Shown: piece after piece, positions 5,790 to 12,402 of the stretch
Layout: the number at the start of each line of letters is the position of its first letter
Position numbering within the stretch: position 1 is the first letter of the stretch
Assembly: GCA_900554855.1 (NCBI GenBank)
Contig: USIZ01000011.1
Location: 1 to 13,374, forward strand
Direction of reading: 5' to 3'
DNA: 13,374 nucleotides
Source: an uncultured Eubacteriales bacterium
GTDB taxonomy: Bacteria; Bacillota; Clostridia; Oscillospirales; Oscillospiraceae
Program-made: the position numbers and the translations under genes
The notes under the pieces: model-generated
Told to the model about the DNA's origin: nothing
The model's database searches: none
Seen by the model: only the letters and a program-made list of their open reading frames with translations

Positions 5790-7325
5790 TTAAGCGTTGT
5801 CGTCGGAGGACTGGTCTTTGGCTTCCGCGTCGGCCTCGGCGGAGGTCTCCGCGTTGAGCTGGGCAAAGGTCTCGTCGGCGATGGAGCCTTCCTCGGCGGG
5901 AGTTTCGGCGGCATCAGCCTCGACTTCGACTTCGGTCTCGGTCAGCTCGGCGGCCTCTTCCGCGGCCTCCTCGGCCTCGGCCAGCTCCGCCTGCTTCTCC
6001 TCCAGCTTCTTCACGGCCTCCAGATCGCCGGCCTCCTCGGCCTGCTGGAGCGCCTGCTCCACGGCGTCGGCCTTGCGGCGGCGCTTCTTCTTGTAAGCGT
6101 CCTCCACGGCCTGCTCGTCGATGATCTCCTGAGGATCGCGGTAAGCGGTCACGCCGCCGTAGCGGTCGGGATCATAGTCGCGGCCCAGCGCGTAGGTGCG
6201 GATGCCGATGCGGCCGTTCTTATTGGCGGGTTTCTTGGCGGAAGCGGGCTTCTTGGCCTTCTTCTTGCCCTTGTTGGCCTTGTTGGCCTCCTCCTGGAGA
6301 CGGCGGCGCTCGGCGATTTCCGCCTTGCGGGCGGCCAGCTCGGCCTTTTCCTTCTCCTCGCGCTCGGCGGCCTCGGCCTTCATCTTGTCGATGTCCTTGC
6401 GCAGGATCTTATTGAAGATGGCCTCCTGACCCACGGTGCACAGGGCGTTGGCGGCCATGTAGATGCACATGCCGGCGGGCATGGTGTAGCCGAACCACAG
6501 GTACATCAGGGGCATCATCCACATCATCATCTGATTGGAGCGCTCCTGAGAGGACTTGACCTCTTCCTTGGCTTTCTTCTTCTTTTTCTTCTGCTCCTCG
6601 CTGCTCTCGGCCAGGTTCTGGTTGCTCTTCATGCTGTACTTGGTGTACCAGAAGTTCAGCGCGGTGACGGCCAGGGGGATGAGGAACAGGCCGATGGCGC
6701 CCCAGGTGCCCAGCGTGTCAAAGCGGGTCCAGAACTTCAGGGTGGGCACCTGAGACAGGTCGATGCCAAAGAAGTTGAAGTTGATGGCGCTGAGCTTGTC
6801 GGCGTAGTCGGGGATAGCGCTCTTGACCAGATCCATGACGGAGCTGTCCTTGAGCATACCGGCCAGCTGCAGCTCATGATAGGCCTGGTTGCCGGTGAAG
6901 GCGATGCCCGCATCGGTGACGGCCTTGACGGCAGCAGTGACGGCGGCGTCGGGAATGCCCATCAGATATATCATGGGGCGGCGGATGATGACGTACAGCG
7001 CCATCAGAATGGGCAGGGGCAGGAAGGACCACAGGCAGCCGCCCATGGGGTTGACCTTCTCGCGCTCGTAGAGCTTCTGCACCTCTTCCTGATACTTCTG
7101 GCGGTTGTTGCCATACATCTGCTCCAGCTTTTTCTGCTTGGACTGGAGCATGGACATCTTCATCATGCTCTTCTTGCCCTTGTAGGACAGGGGGAAGATC
7201 ACGACTTTGATGAGGATGGTGAACACCACCAGCATCAGGGCATAGGAAGCGGGGATGTGGCAGGACTCAAAGAACTCGTAGATCTTGAGCAGGAACCAGC
7301 CGATCCCCTGAAGAATCGTTGTCAT
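5790..7325 (-). CDS. yidC: Membrane protein insertase YidC with long C-terminal tail
   Basis: This 511-residue protein inserts and folds membrane proteins, alone or with SecYEG. The core (about 1-305) is the short five-helix Gram-positive type: a first helix around 25-46, a cytoplasmic helical hairpin around 50-92, then segments near 95-120, 205-225 and 265-300. Lys40 sits where the hydrophilic-groove Arg is found in E. coli and Bacillus. No lipobox Cys is visible. Beyond about 310 comes an extension of some 200 residues: a charged helix rich in E/K/R/A, a basic AK/KKP-rich part near 350-370, then a strongly acidic Ala/Glu tail ending SSDDNA. Gram-positive YidC tails are usually much shorter and basic. 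The ATG is three bases after the yidD stop, with AGGAG inside yidD. Confidence 0.95.
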   Translation of the reverse strand: MTTILQGIGWFLLKIYEFFESCHIPASYALMLVVFTILIKVVIFPLSYKGKKSMMKMSMLQSKQKKLEQMYGNNRQKYQEEVQKLYEREKVNPMGGCLWSFLPLPILMALYVIIRRPMIYLMGIPDAAVTAAVKAVTDAGIAFTGNQAYHELQLAGMLKDSSVMDLVKSAIPDYADKLSAINFNFFGIDLSQVPTLKFWTRFDTLGTWGAIGLFLIPLAVTALNFWYTKYSMKSNQNLAESSEEQKKKKKKAKEEVKSSQERSNQMMMWMMPLMYLWFGYTMPAGMCIYMAANALCTVGQEAIFNKILRKDIDKMKAEAAEREEKEKAELAARKAEIAERRRLQEEANKANKGKKKAKKPASAKKPANKNGRIGIRTYALGRDYDPDRYGGVTAYRDPQEIIDEQAVEDAYKKKRRRKADAVEQALQQAEEAGDLEAVKKLEEKQAELAEAEEAAEEAAELTETEVEVEADAAETPAEEGSIADETFAQLNAETSAEADAEAKDQSSDDNA

Positions 7326-7328
7326 ATT

Positions 7329-7580
7329 TCACTTCTCCTCCAGCTTGGATGGGGGATCTCTCTCCGGGACCGGGTCGTATTCGATGGTCTTCTGACGGTG
7401 AAAAGGCTGGCACTTTGCCAGCCGCTTTGCCGCCAGAAGCGAGCCCCTCGCCGCGCCGAACCGCTCCACTGCCAAATAGGCATACTCCGAACAGGTGGGG
7501 ATGAACCGGCAGGCCGGGGGCGTCAGGGGAGAGATCTGGGTGCGGTAAAATCGGATGAGAAACAGCAGCAGCCGCTTCAC
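7329..7580 (-). CDS. yidD: Membrane protein insertion efficiency factor YidD
   Basis: This 83-residue small membrane-associated protein is thought to assist YidC-dependent insertion. The family core is plain: FYRTQISPL (11-19), then CRFIPTCSEYA (24-34) with two conserved Cys, then RLAKCQPF (53-60). An amphipathic N-terminal helix (1-12) precedes it. The start codon is GTG, not ATG (bases 7578-7580). It overlaps the rnpA stop in a GTGA arrangement, indicating translational coupling. The C-terminal tail (EYDPVPERDPPSKLEEK) is short and charged, as usual. Confidence 0.95.
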   Translation of the reverse strand: MKRLLLFLIRFYRTQISPLTPPACRFIPTCSEYAYLAVERFGAARGSLLAAKRLAKCQPFHRQKTIEYDPVPERDPPSKLEEK

Positions 7581-7939
7581 GGCCTTTCGCCCTCTTTCTC
7601 CTTTTTCCGCATCAGGTCGTTCTTGCGCATAATGCGCAGAAAGTCCCGTTCCAGCCGCTGATAGCTGGCCTCCACGGAGGCGGCCCGGCAGACGATGACG
7701 ATATCGTAGCCGCTTTTCAGCTCAGCTTCATGGATGCGGTAAATGGCCCGCAGACGGCGGCGCAGCTTGTTGCGCACCACGGCGTGGCCCAGCTTGGCCC
7801 CGGTGGTGAGGCCGAGGCGGTTGTGGTCACGGCCGTTGGGCCGGGAATAGAGTGCGAGAGTCGGCGCGGCGGAACGGGCGCCCCTTCGGTAGAGCCGCTG
7901 AAAGACGTGATTCAGTTTTAAAGAGACAGTATACTGCAT
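7577..7939 (-). CDS. rnpA: Ribonuclease P protein component
   Basis: This 120-residue basic protein subunit of RNase P helps the catalytic RNA remove 5' leaders from tRNA precursors. The RNR signature region AVVRNKLRRRLRAIYR spans residues 53-68. It is preceded by LGLTTGAKLG (42-51) and by the aromatic N-terminal leader-binding face (LNHVFQRLYRRG, 9-20). The ATG has GAGGG six bases upstream. The gene follows rpmH, as in nearly all bacteria, with a 132-base gap containing a strong hairpin, and overlaps yidD by four bases. The tail is rich in Lys and Glu. Confidence 0.96.
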   Translation of the reverse strand: MQYTVSLKLNHVFQRLYRRGARSAAPTLALYSRPNGRDHNRLGLTTGAKLGHAVVRNKLRRRLRAIYRIHEAELKSGYDIVIVCRAASVEASYQRLERDFLRIMRKNDLMRKKEKEGERP

Positions 7940-7980
7940 TCTTTTCCCTCTTTCGTCACATCAGCGCCTTTGACCGAAAA

Positions 7981-8040
7981 AACCTCCGTATGCTCCGCAA
8001 GGGTGGACGATTTCGTAAAATCATCCACCCTGCAGAGGTT
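7981..8040 (-). other. Stem-loop between rpmH and rnpA
   Basis: A 13-bp stem (8001-8013 with 8018-8030, one G-U wobble on the minus strand) closes a four-base CGTA loop. An outer 6-bp pair, AACCTC (7981-7986) and GAGGTT (8035-8040), extends it. There is no T-tract, so it is unlikely to be a simple terminator. It lies just past the rpmH stop and could be a processing or stabilising structure that lets L34 be made in excess of RnpA. Confidence 0.6.
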
Positions 8041-8071
8041 ACACTATTTCTCGTTCCAGGGAGCGCATCAA

Positions 8072-8209
8072 TCAGGCGCTCAGCTTAGCGCGGCCCTTGG
8101 CACGACGACGAGCGAGAATCTTACGGCCATTGGCGGTATGCATTCTCTTGCGGAAGCCGTGGACCTTGGAGCGATGGAGCTTCTTGGGCTGATAGGTACG
8201 TTTCGTCAT
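8072..8209 (-). CDS. rpmH: 50S ribosomal protein L34
   Basis: This 45-codon gene encodes a very basic protein starting MTKRTYQPKK and ending AKGRAKLSA. It has the family pattern throughout: RTYQPKKLHRSKVHGFRKRM (residues 4-23), then TANGRKILARRRAKGR. L34 is a late-assembly large-subunit protein. It is first in the operon. The start is fixed by a strong GGAGGTG eight bases upstream and by the length (44-46 residues is usual). A consensus promoter lies about 155 bases upstream, leaving a rather long leader. Confidence 0.97.
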   Translation of the reverse strand: MTKRTYQPKKLHRSKVHGFRKRMHTANGRKILARRRAKGRAKLSA

Positions 8210-8358
8210 AGTGGTTACACCTCCAAATCACAAATAGGACGCCCTGCCGGGGGAGTAAGGCCGGCCGGGCAAACTCAACAAGCTGAATTTTCCAAACGAA
8301 AAACCCAGCCGCAGTTGCAGTCATATGGGCGCAATACACCCATGCGCGCAATAGCGCA
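8210..8358 (-). promoter_or_regulatory. Long 5' leader of rpmH
   Basis: About 150 bases separate the predicted start of transcription from the L34 ATG. The proximal part holds GCGC/ATTGCGC repeats and a 7-bp hairpin, ATGGGTG...CGCCCAT, in the upstream half (8323-8341). The distal part carries the GGAGG site. No known leader class is recognised; regulation is an inference from length alone. Confidence 0.35.
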
Positions 8359-8364
8359 GAAGTT

Positions 8365-8394
8365 ATTATAGTACAAGCCCCGCCGCCGTGTCAA
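8365..8394 (-). promoter_or_regulatory. Consensus promoter of the rpmH operon
   Basis: On the minus strand: a perfect TTGACA (8389-8394), an 18-base GC-rich spacer and a perfect TATAAT (8365-8370). It faces away from dnaA and is the strongest promoter seen in the window, as expected for a ribosomal protein operon at the origin. Confidence 0.9.
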
Positions 8395-8515
8395 TGAAAA
8401 AATCTAGTTTTTTGAAGCATTTTTGCGTCTATACTACATTTAGTGGTCGGAAGATTATGGGGGTACCAAGGTTTGACGGGAGAGTTTCTGTCTCAGAAGG
8501 AAAGACTTTAAGTAC
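8395..8515. other. Unassigned spacer between the rpmH promoter and a repeat
   Basis: AT-rich at its left end, then mixed. A lone TATACT (8430-8435) has no matching -35. A small hairpin around TTTCTGTCTCAGAAGGAAA (8486-8504) is the only structure. I see no gene, no DnaA box and no recognised RNA. Confidence 0.5.
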
Positions 8516-8794
8516 GGTGCAGACTAACGGAGCCTTCCCCTTGAGGGGTGATTCCCCACGGTGTGGGGAAATGGCCGAAGGCCAAAAGGGCCGGAAGGTG
8601 GTGAGCGAAGCGAACCAGAAGAGGTGGCGACGAAGGAAAAGCCATCCTGGACCTGCCCCCTCATCAGTCTGCTTCGCAGACAGCCTTTTCTTTGGAGCGC
8701 CTTCGGCGTTTACTGCACTCGCCCGGGAATGCGCCGCTGGCGCATTCCTGTTTCGGGCTCACTCCCCAAGGGGAAGCCTTCGACAGTCTGCACC
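8516..8794. repeat. MITE-like element with 36-bp terminal inverted repeats
   Basis: The ends at 8516-8551 and 8759-8794 are inverted copies matching at 30 of 36 positions by eye, each starting GGTGCAGACT and running into a CTTCCCCTTG block. Inside are further small palindromes: TTCCCCAC/GTGGGGAA, GGCCGAAGGCC-like, TCTGCTTCGCAGA, GCGCCTTCGGCGT and TGCGCCGCTGGCGCA. There is also the 37-bp block seen at 2978. It has no transposase or credible coding frame. The family also supplies the shorter copy at 11966. It sits in the gap between the divergent rpmH and dnaA transcription units. Confidence 0.75.
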
Positions 8795-8883
8795 GCACCA
8801 CCCCAAACTGCACCCCTGCGCGCAAAAAGGCCGTCTCATTCGCCAGACCGCTATACATTTATTAAAAAGTAAGTCAATTTGTA

Positions 8884-8912
8884 TTGCCGCAGATTTTGTT
8901 TTGTGGTAAGAT
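8884..8912 (+). promoter_or_regulatory. Probable dnaA promoter
   Basis: TTGCCG (8884-8889), a 17-base AT-rich spacer and TAAGAT (8907-8912), leaving a leader of about 70 bases to the dnaA ATG. No DnaA box overlaps it, so classical autorepression is not apparent at this site. Confidence 0.6.
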
Positions 8913-8989
8913 TATTTAGTTAAGATAGGGGGAATATTGCCCCTGTGTTCCGACACACAGAAAAATAAAACGCAAGAGAGAGGCATTCT

Positions 8990-10312
8990 ATGAACTCTGC
9001 CGCTGAAATCTGGAAAACGATCCTGACTTTGCTGGAGAATGAAATGACGCCGACTGCGGTCTCCACCTGGTTCAGTGAAATCGAGCCGGTCTCGCTGGAC
9101 GAGAACCGGTTTGTGCTGTGCTGCCCCACGGAATTCAAACGGAGCATCGTCAGCACCCGCTACCTGCCCACGCTGGAACGGGCTTTTTATGAGCTGTTCG
9201 CCGAGCAGATCACCGTGGAAGTCATCAGCCCCGAAGAGCGCGATCAGCTCGCCGCCGCCCCGGCGGCAAAGCCGGTGGAGACCCAGCCCCCGGTGAAGGC
9301 TCAGTACACCTTTGACAAGTTCGTGGTGGGCGCTTCCAATCGCTTTGCCTATAACGCCGCCCAGGCCGTGGCCGACGGACCGGGCAAAGCCTACAACCCG
9401 CTGTTTCTCTACGGTGAGCCCGGACTGGGCAAGACCCATCTGCTGTTCGCCATCTATAACGCCGTCCGCGCCTCCCATCCGGACTTCAAGATTGTGCTGG
9501 TCACCGGCGAGCAGTTCACCAACGAGGTGACCGAGGCCATCCGCCACAAGACCACCGACCAGCTCCGGGACAAGTACCGGGACAAGGATATGCTGCTGGT
9601 GGACGATATTCAGTTCATCGCCGGCAAAGAGGCCACCCAGATTGAGTTCTTCAACACCTTTAATAATCTGCACGAGGCCGGGCACCAGATCGTGCTGACC
9701 TCCGATCGGCCGCCATCTGACATGGTGCGGCTGGAGGAGCGGCTGCGCTCCCGCTTCGAGTGGGGCCTGATGGCCGACATCCAGCCCCCCGACTATGAGA
9801 CCCGCGCCGCCATCGTCCGGGAAAAAGCCCTCCAGATGGGGCTCGACCTGCCCAAGCCGGTGCTGGAGTACATCGCGGAGAACATCACCTCCAACGTCCG
9901 TCAGATCGAGGGCACCGTCAAAAAGCTGCTGGCCTATCAGGAGCTGGACAACGCCAGCATGGATCCGGACACCGTCATCCGCGCCGTCCGAGACCTGATC
10001 CGCAATTCCGACAGCTTCATGCCCTCCCCGGAGATCATCATTGAGGAGACCGGCAAGTGCTACGGCATCGACGTGTCCGACATCATGGGCTCCTCCCGTA
10101 CCAAGGAGGTCACCATCGCCCGTCAGGTGTCCATGTACATCATCCGAAACCTGACCAAGCTCTCCCTGCCCGAGATCGGCCGCGTGTTCGGCCGCGACCA
10201 CTCCACCGTCATCCACTCGCTGGAAAAGGTGGAGGGTCTCATCAAAACCCACCGGGAGACCGCCGAAAATATCCGGGACATCAAGAGCAACGTCAACGCA
10301 AGGACGTATTGA
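8990..10312 (+). CDS. dnaA: Chromosomal replication initiator DnaA
   Basis: This 440-residue AAA+ ATPase binds DnaA boxes and melts the origin. Domain I is about 1-80. A short proline/alanine-rich domain II follows (about 85-104). Domain III is next, with Walker A GEPGLGKT (142-149), Walker B LLVDD (202-206), sensor 1 LTSDRPP (236-242), the box VII arginine region LEERLRSRFEWGL (248-260) and sensor 2 NVRQIEG (302-308). Domain IV ends in the DNA-binding signature GRDHSTVIHSLEKV (401-414). Length is normal. ATG 8990 has AGAGAGG six bases upstream. The gene ends with tandem stops TGATAA. It diverges from the rpmH operon, and the origin-like spacer follows before dnaN. Confidence 0.98.
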   Translation: MNSAAEIWKTILTLLENEMTPTAVSTWFSEIEPVSLDENRFVLCCPTEFKRSIVSTRYLPTLERAFYELFAEQITVEVISPEERDQLAAAPAAKPVETQPPVKAQYTFDKFVVGASNRFAYNAAQAVADGPGKAYNPLFLYGEPGLGKTHLLFAIYNAVRASHPDFKIVLVTGEQFTNEVTEAIRHKTTDQLRDKYRDKDMLLVDDIQFIAGKEATQIEFFNTFNNLHEAGHQIVLTSDRPPSDMVRLEERLRSRFEWGLMADIQPPDYETRAAIVREKALQMGLDLPKPVLEYIAENITSNVRQIEGTVKKLLAYQELDNASMDPDTVIRAVRDLIRNSDSFMPSPEIIIEETGKCYGIDVSDIMGSSRTKEVTIARQVSMYIIRNLTKLSLPEIGRVFGRDHSTVIHSLEKVEGLIKTHRETAENIRDIKSNVNARTY

Positions 10313-10607
10313 TAAAAAGTAGCAATTTACAAAAGCCCCTCCCGCACCTCTCCAAGTTCTCCACAGTTATCCCTGTATAAACTTCTCCCTGTGGAAAACT
10401 TTCTGACGGTCTGATTTTTTATTTTTCCACGCCGTTGTTGATACCTGTGGAAAACTCTGTGTCAATTGTGGATAAATTTTTTCCGGTTTTTCAAGGCTTT
10501 CGCCCGGTTATCCACAAAAGTTGTGCCGTTCTACTACGACTCCTAAAAATTTATCTTATCCTTTCTTATATCGCAAAGAGAAACCCTGCTTTGAACGGAG
10601 GTCACCC
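10313..10607 (+). other. Probable origin of replication (oriC), dnaA-dnaN spacer
   Basis: This 295-bp non-coding gap holds a DnaA-box cluster. Exact TTATCCACA lies at 10508-10516 (forward) and 10467-10475 (reverse). TTTTCCACA, one base off, lies reversed at 10390-10398 and 10446-10454. TTCTCCACA is at 10357-10365, and weaker matches begin at 10367 and 10423. AT-rich runs occur at 10411-10428, 10472-10483 and 10546-10572. Coding strands diverge on either side of dnaA, as expected near an origin. The dnaA-dnaN position is the commonest site of the unwinding region in Firmicutes. Confidence 0.85.
10531..10575 (+). other. Candidate DnaA-trio and unwinding element
   Basis: Fourteen bases after the last exact DnaA box comes CTACTACGACTCCTA (10531-10545), a triplet run that on the other strand reads mostly 3'-GAT/GAG. 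This is the DnaA-trio pattern by which DnaA loads on single strands. AT-rich AAAAATTTATCTTATCC follows. The order box, GC-containing spacer, trio, AT-rich run and dnaN matches the Bacillus basal unwinding system. The third triplet (CGA) does not fit the consensus. Confidence 0.55.
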
Positions 10608-11723
10608 ATGAAATTCACCTGCGAAAAAGCGCTCCTTCAGAGCGCCATCTCAATTTCTTCCCGTGCGGTCAGCCCGAAGAGCTCCATCACCGCGCTGGAG
10701 GGCATTCTGGTCAACGCCACAGACGAGCTGCGGCTGACCGGCTACAACCTTTCCACAGGTATCCGCACCATCGTCCCCGCCGACGTGACCGAGCCGGGCA
10801 CCCTGGTGCTGAGCGCCCACCTGTTCGGCGACATTATCCGCCGCCTTGCCGACGATGTGGTCAGTGTTTCCACAGAAAATAACATGGTCAACATCAAGTG
10901 CGGCATGAGCGAATTCAACATTATGGGCTCGGATCCCGAGGATTTCCCGGATCTGCCGCTGGTGGAATACGAGCACACGGTGGAGCTGCCCCGCAACGTC
11001 CTGCGCAGCATGATCACCCAGACCCTGTTCGCCGTCTCCACCAACGAGAGCCGCCCCATCCACACCGGCTCCCTCTTTGAGGTCAGCGAGGACAAGACCC
11101 TGACTGTGGTCAGTGTGGACGGCTACCGGCTGGCTCTGCGCAGGGAAACTGTGGAAAAGATCACCGGCAAGCCCAATTTCTCCTTCGTCGTCCCCGCCGC
11201 CGCGCTGAGCGAAGTGGAAAAGATCTGCGGCGAGAGTGAGGACACCGCCACCATCGTGGTGGGCTCCCGCCACGTCATGTTCAAGGCCGGCGACACCATG
11301 CTGGTGGCCCGCCGCCTGGAGGGCGAGTTCCTGGCCTATCGCTCCGCCATCCCCTCCGAGTACAAGATCATCATGGTGGCCGACAAGCGCCAGCTGCTCA
11401 ACACCATCGACCGCGTCAGCCTGATCATCACCGAGAAGCAGAAGAGCCCCATCCGGTGCCTGTTTGAGAGCGACAATATGAAGATCCGGGTCAACACCGC
11501 CCTGGGCGACGCCAGCGACGAGTGCCCCATGGCCGGCGACGGTCAGGAGCTGGAGATCGGCTTCAACAACAAATATATGATGGATGCGCTGAAGGCCGCC
11601 CCGGCGGACAACATCAATCTCTGTATGAACAGCGCCATCTCCCCCTGCATCATCACCCCCGCCGACGGCAAGGACAATTTCCTCTATATGGTCCTGCCCG
11701 TCCGGCTGAGAGCGGGGCAGTAA
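10608..11723 (+). CDS. dnaN: DNA polymerase III beta subunit (sliding clamp)
   Basis: This 371-residue protein forms the dimeric ring that tethers the replicative polymerase to DNA. The start is ATG 10608, giving MKFTCEKALL with GGAGG six bases upstream. The frame is open further up to 10521, but that part is origin sequence. Three clamp folds are apparent: about 1-118, 119-245 (including NESRPIHTGSLFEV and SVDGYRLALR), and 246-371 ending in the typical YMVLPVRL. Length is normal. Normally yaaA and recF follow closely; here 460 bases with two repeat elements intervene. No convincing promoter of its own was found, so it may depend on dnaA read-through or on a promoter within the origin. Confidence 0.97.
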   Translation: MKFTCEKALLQSAISISSRAVSPKSSITALEGILVNATDELRLTGYNLSTGIRTIVPADVTEPGTLVLSAHLFGDIIRRLADDVVSVSTENNMVNIKCGMSEFNIMGSDPEDFPDLPLVEYEHTVELPRNVLRSMITQTLFAVSTNESRPIHTGSLFEVSEDKTLTVVSVDGYRLALRRETVEKITGKPNFSFVVPAAALSEVEKICGESEDTATIVVGSRHVMFKAGDTMLVARRLEGEFLAYRSAIPSEYKIIMVADKRQLLNTIDRVSLIITEKQKSPIRCLFESDNMKIRVNTALGDASDECPMAGDGQELEIGFNNKYMMDALKAAPADNINLCMNSAISPCIITPADGKDNFLYMVLPVRLRAGQ

Positions 11724-11764
11724 GGGATAAGCTGAATCTAGAACGGAGCCCTTTCAGGTCTAGT

Positions 11765-11934
11765 GTAGGGCGGGGGCTTGCCCCCGCCGCGGACGGCCGC
11801 CGCTGTCGTAGTAGGACAGCTTGCAGGTGTGCTTCAAGCGTGATTTGTGTTTGCTTGCGCAAATCGACATACCTGTTACGACAGCATTCAGCAATCTGCC
11901 AGCATGGCACGGCGGGGGCAAGCACCCGCCCTAC
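11765..11934. repeat. Inverted REP pair, BIME-like element 2 (170 bp)
   Basis: A forward REP at 11765-11789 has a perfect 9-bp stem (GGCGGGGGC, TT, GCCCCCGCC), and a reverse REP lies at 11910-11934. The total length and orientation equal those of 1179-1348, and the interior is recognisably related (CGGACGGCCG at the left, ATGGCACGGCGGG at the right). The right arm is identical over its 25 bp to that of element 1. It starts 41 bases after the dnaN stop and could also act as a transcript-stabilising hairpin there. Confidence 0.82.
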
Positions 11935-11965
11935 GGCAGATATGCCAGCTGTCCGCATCGCACCC

Positions 11966-12113
11966 TCGAAAGCCTTCCCCTTGAGGGGAAGGTGGCCCGA
12001 AGGGCCGGATGAGGTGGCGATAAAAGGAAAGCCGTCCTAATCCTGCCCCCTCATCAGTCACGGCTCCGCCGTGCCAGCTTCCCCCCAGGGGGAAGCCTTC
12101 GACAGTCCGCACC
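11966..12113. repeat. Short relative of the 8516-8794 element
   Basis: The ends TCGAAAGCCTTCCCCTTGAG (from 11966) and GGGGGAAGCCTTCGA (to 12102) are inverted. The pairing continues inward through AAGGTGGC/GCCAGCTT. The interior carries GGCCCGAAGGGCC and CACGGCTCCGCCGTG palindromes and the phrase CCTGCCCCCTCATCAGTC, shared with 8654-8671. The right flank ACAGTCCGCACC matches the outer end of the larger element. There is no coding content. From 12114 to 12183 only a leader with TTTTATAAAA and the yaaA ribosome site is seen. Confidence 0.7.
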
Positions 12114-12183
12114 GCACCAAAGCCTTCCTCCCAGAGGGGAGCCTTACAAGCGTTTCTACTTTTATAAAAACGAGGACATCACT

Positions 12184-12402
12184 ATGAATCAGAACGACTA
12201 CACCACTCAGATCACAACGGAATTCATCCGCCTGCAGGACCTGCTGAAATATGAGGGCCTGTGCGAGACCGGCGGCATGGCCAAAATGCGCATTCAGGAC
12301 GGCGAGGTCCAGGTCAACGGCGAAGTGTGCACCATGCGGGGCAAGAAGCTCAGAAGCGGCGACAGCGTCACCATCGACGGCGTGACCGTCACCATCGAAT
12401 GA
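12184..12402 (+). CDS. yaaA: S4-domain RNA-binding protein YaaA
   Basis: This 72-residue protein consists of one S4 RNA-binding fold: the helical part FIRLQDLLKYEGLCETGGMA (14-33), then the strand pair IQDGEVQVNGEV (37-48) and RSGDSVTIDG (57-66). The YaaA/RlbA family lies between dnaN and recF in most Firmicutes; a role in ribosome maturation has been suggested. ATG 12184 has GAGG eight bases upstream. The stop overlaps the recF start by four bases (ATGA), so the two genes are coupled. The repeat-filled gap in front may separate it from dnaN transcription. Confidence 0.93.
   Translation: MNQNDYTTQITTEFIRLQDLLKYEGLCETGGMAKMRIQDGEVQVNGEVCTMRGKKLRSGDSVTIDGVTVTIE

Noticed and set aside
5091..7661. 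An 856-codon open frame on the plus strand
   Set aside because: It is antisense to jag, yidC, yidD and part of rnpA. Its Leu/Gly/His-rich low-complexity translation has no domain; it is an artefact of GC-rich codon bias in the real minus-strand genes.
8395..8515. A small RNA or tRNA upstream of dnaA
   Set aside because: There is no cloverleaf, no terminator, and only a -10-like TATACT without a -35.
8388..8909. Open frames inside the rpmH-dnaA spacer
   Set aside because: They run through the terminal repeats and internal palindromes of the MITE-like element and lack a ribosome site or recognisable domain.
8912..10252. A 446-codon open frame on the minus strand
   Set aside because: It is antisense to dnaA and is a compositional shadow (Gly/Val/His/Asp-rich) with no motif.
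10521..10607. An extended dnaN start at 10521
   Set aside because: The frame is open but the extra 29 residues are origin DNA with no family match. ATG 10608 has GGAGG and gives the canonical clamp N-terminus.
10740..11158. Extra DnaA boxes inside dnaN (CTTTCCACA at 10749, TGTGGAAAA at 11150)
   Set aside because: They are single weak matches in coding sequence without clustering; chance is sufficient.
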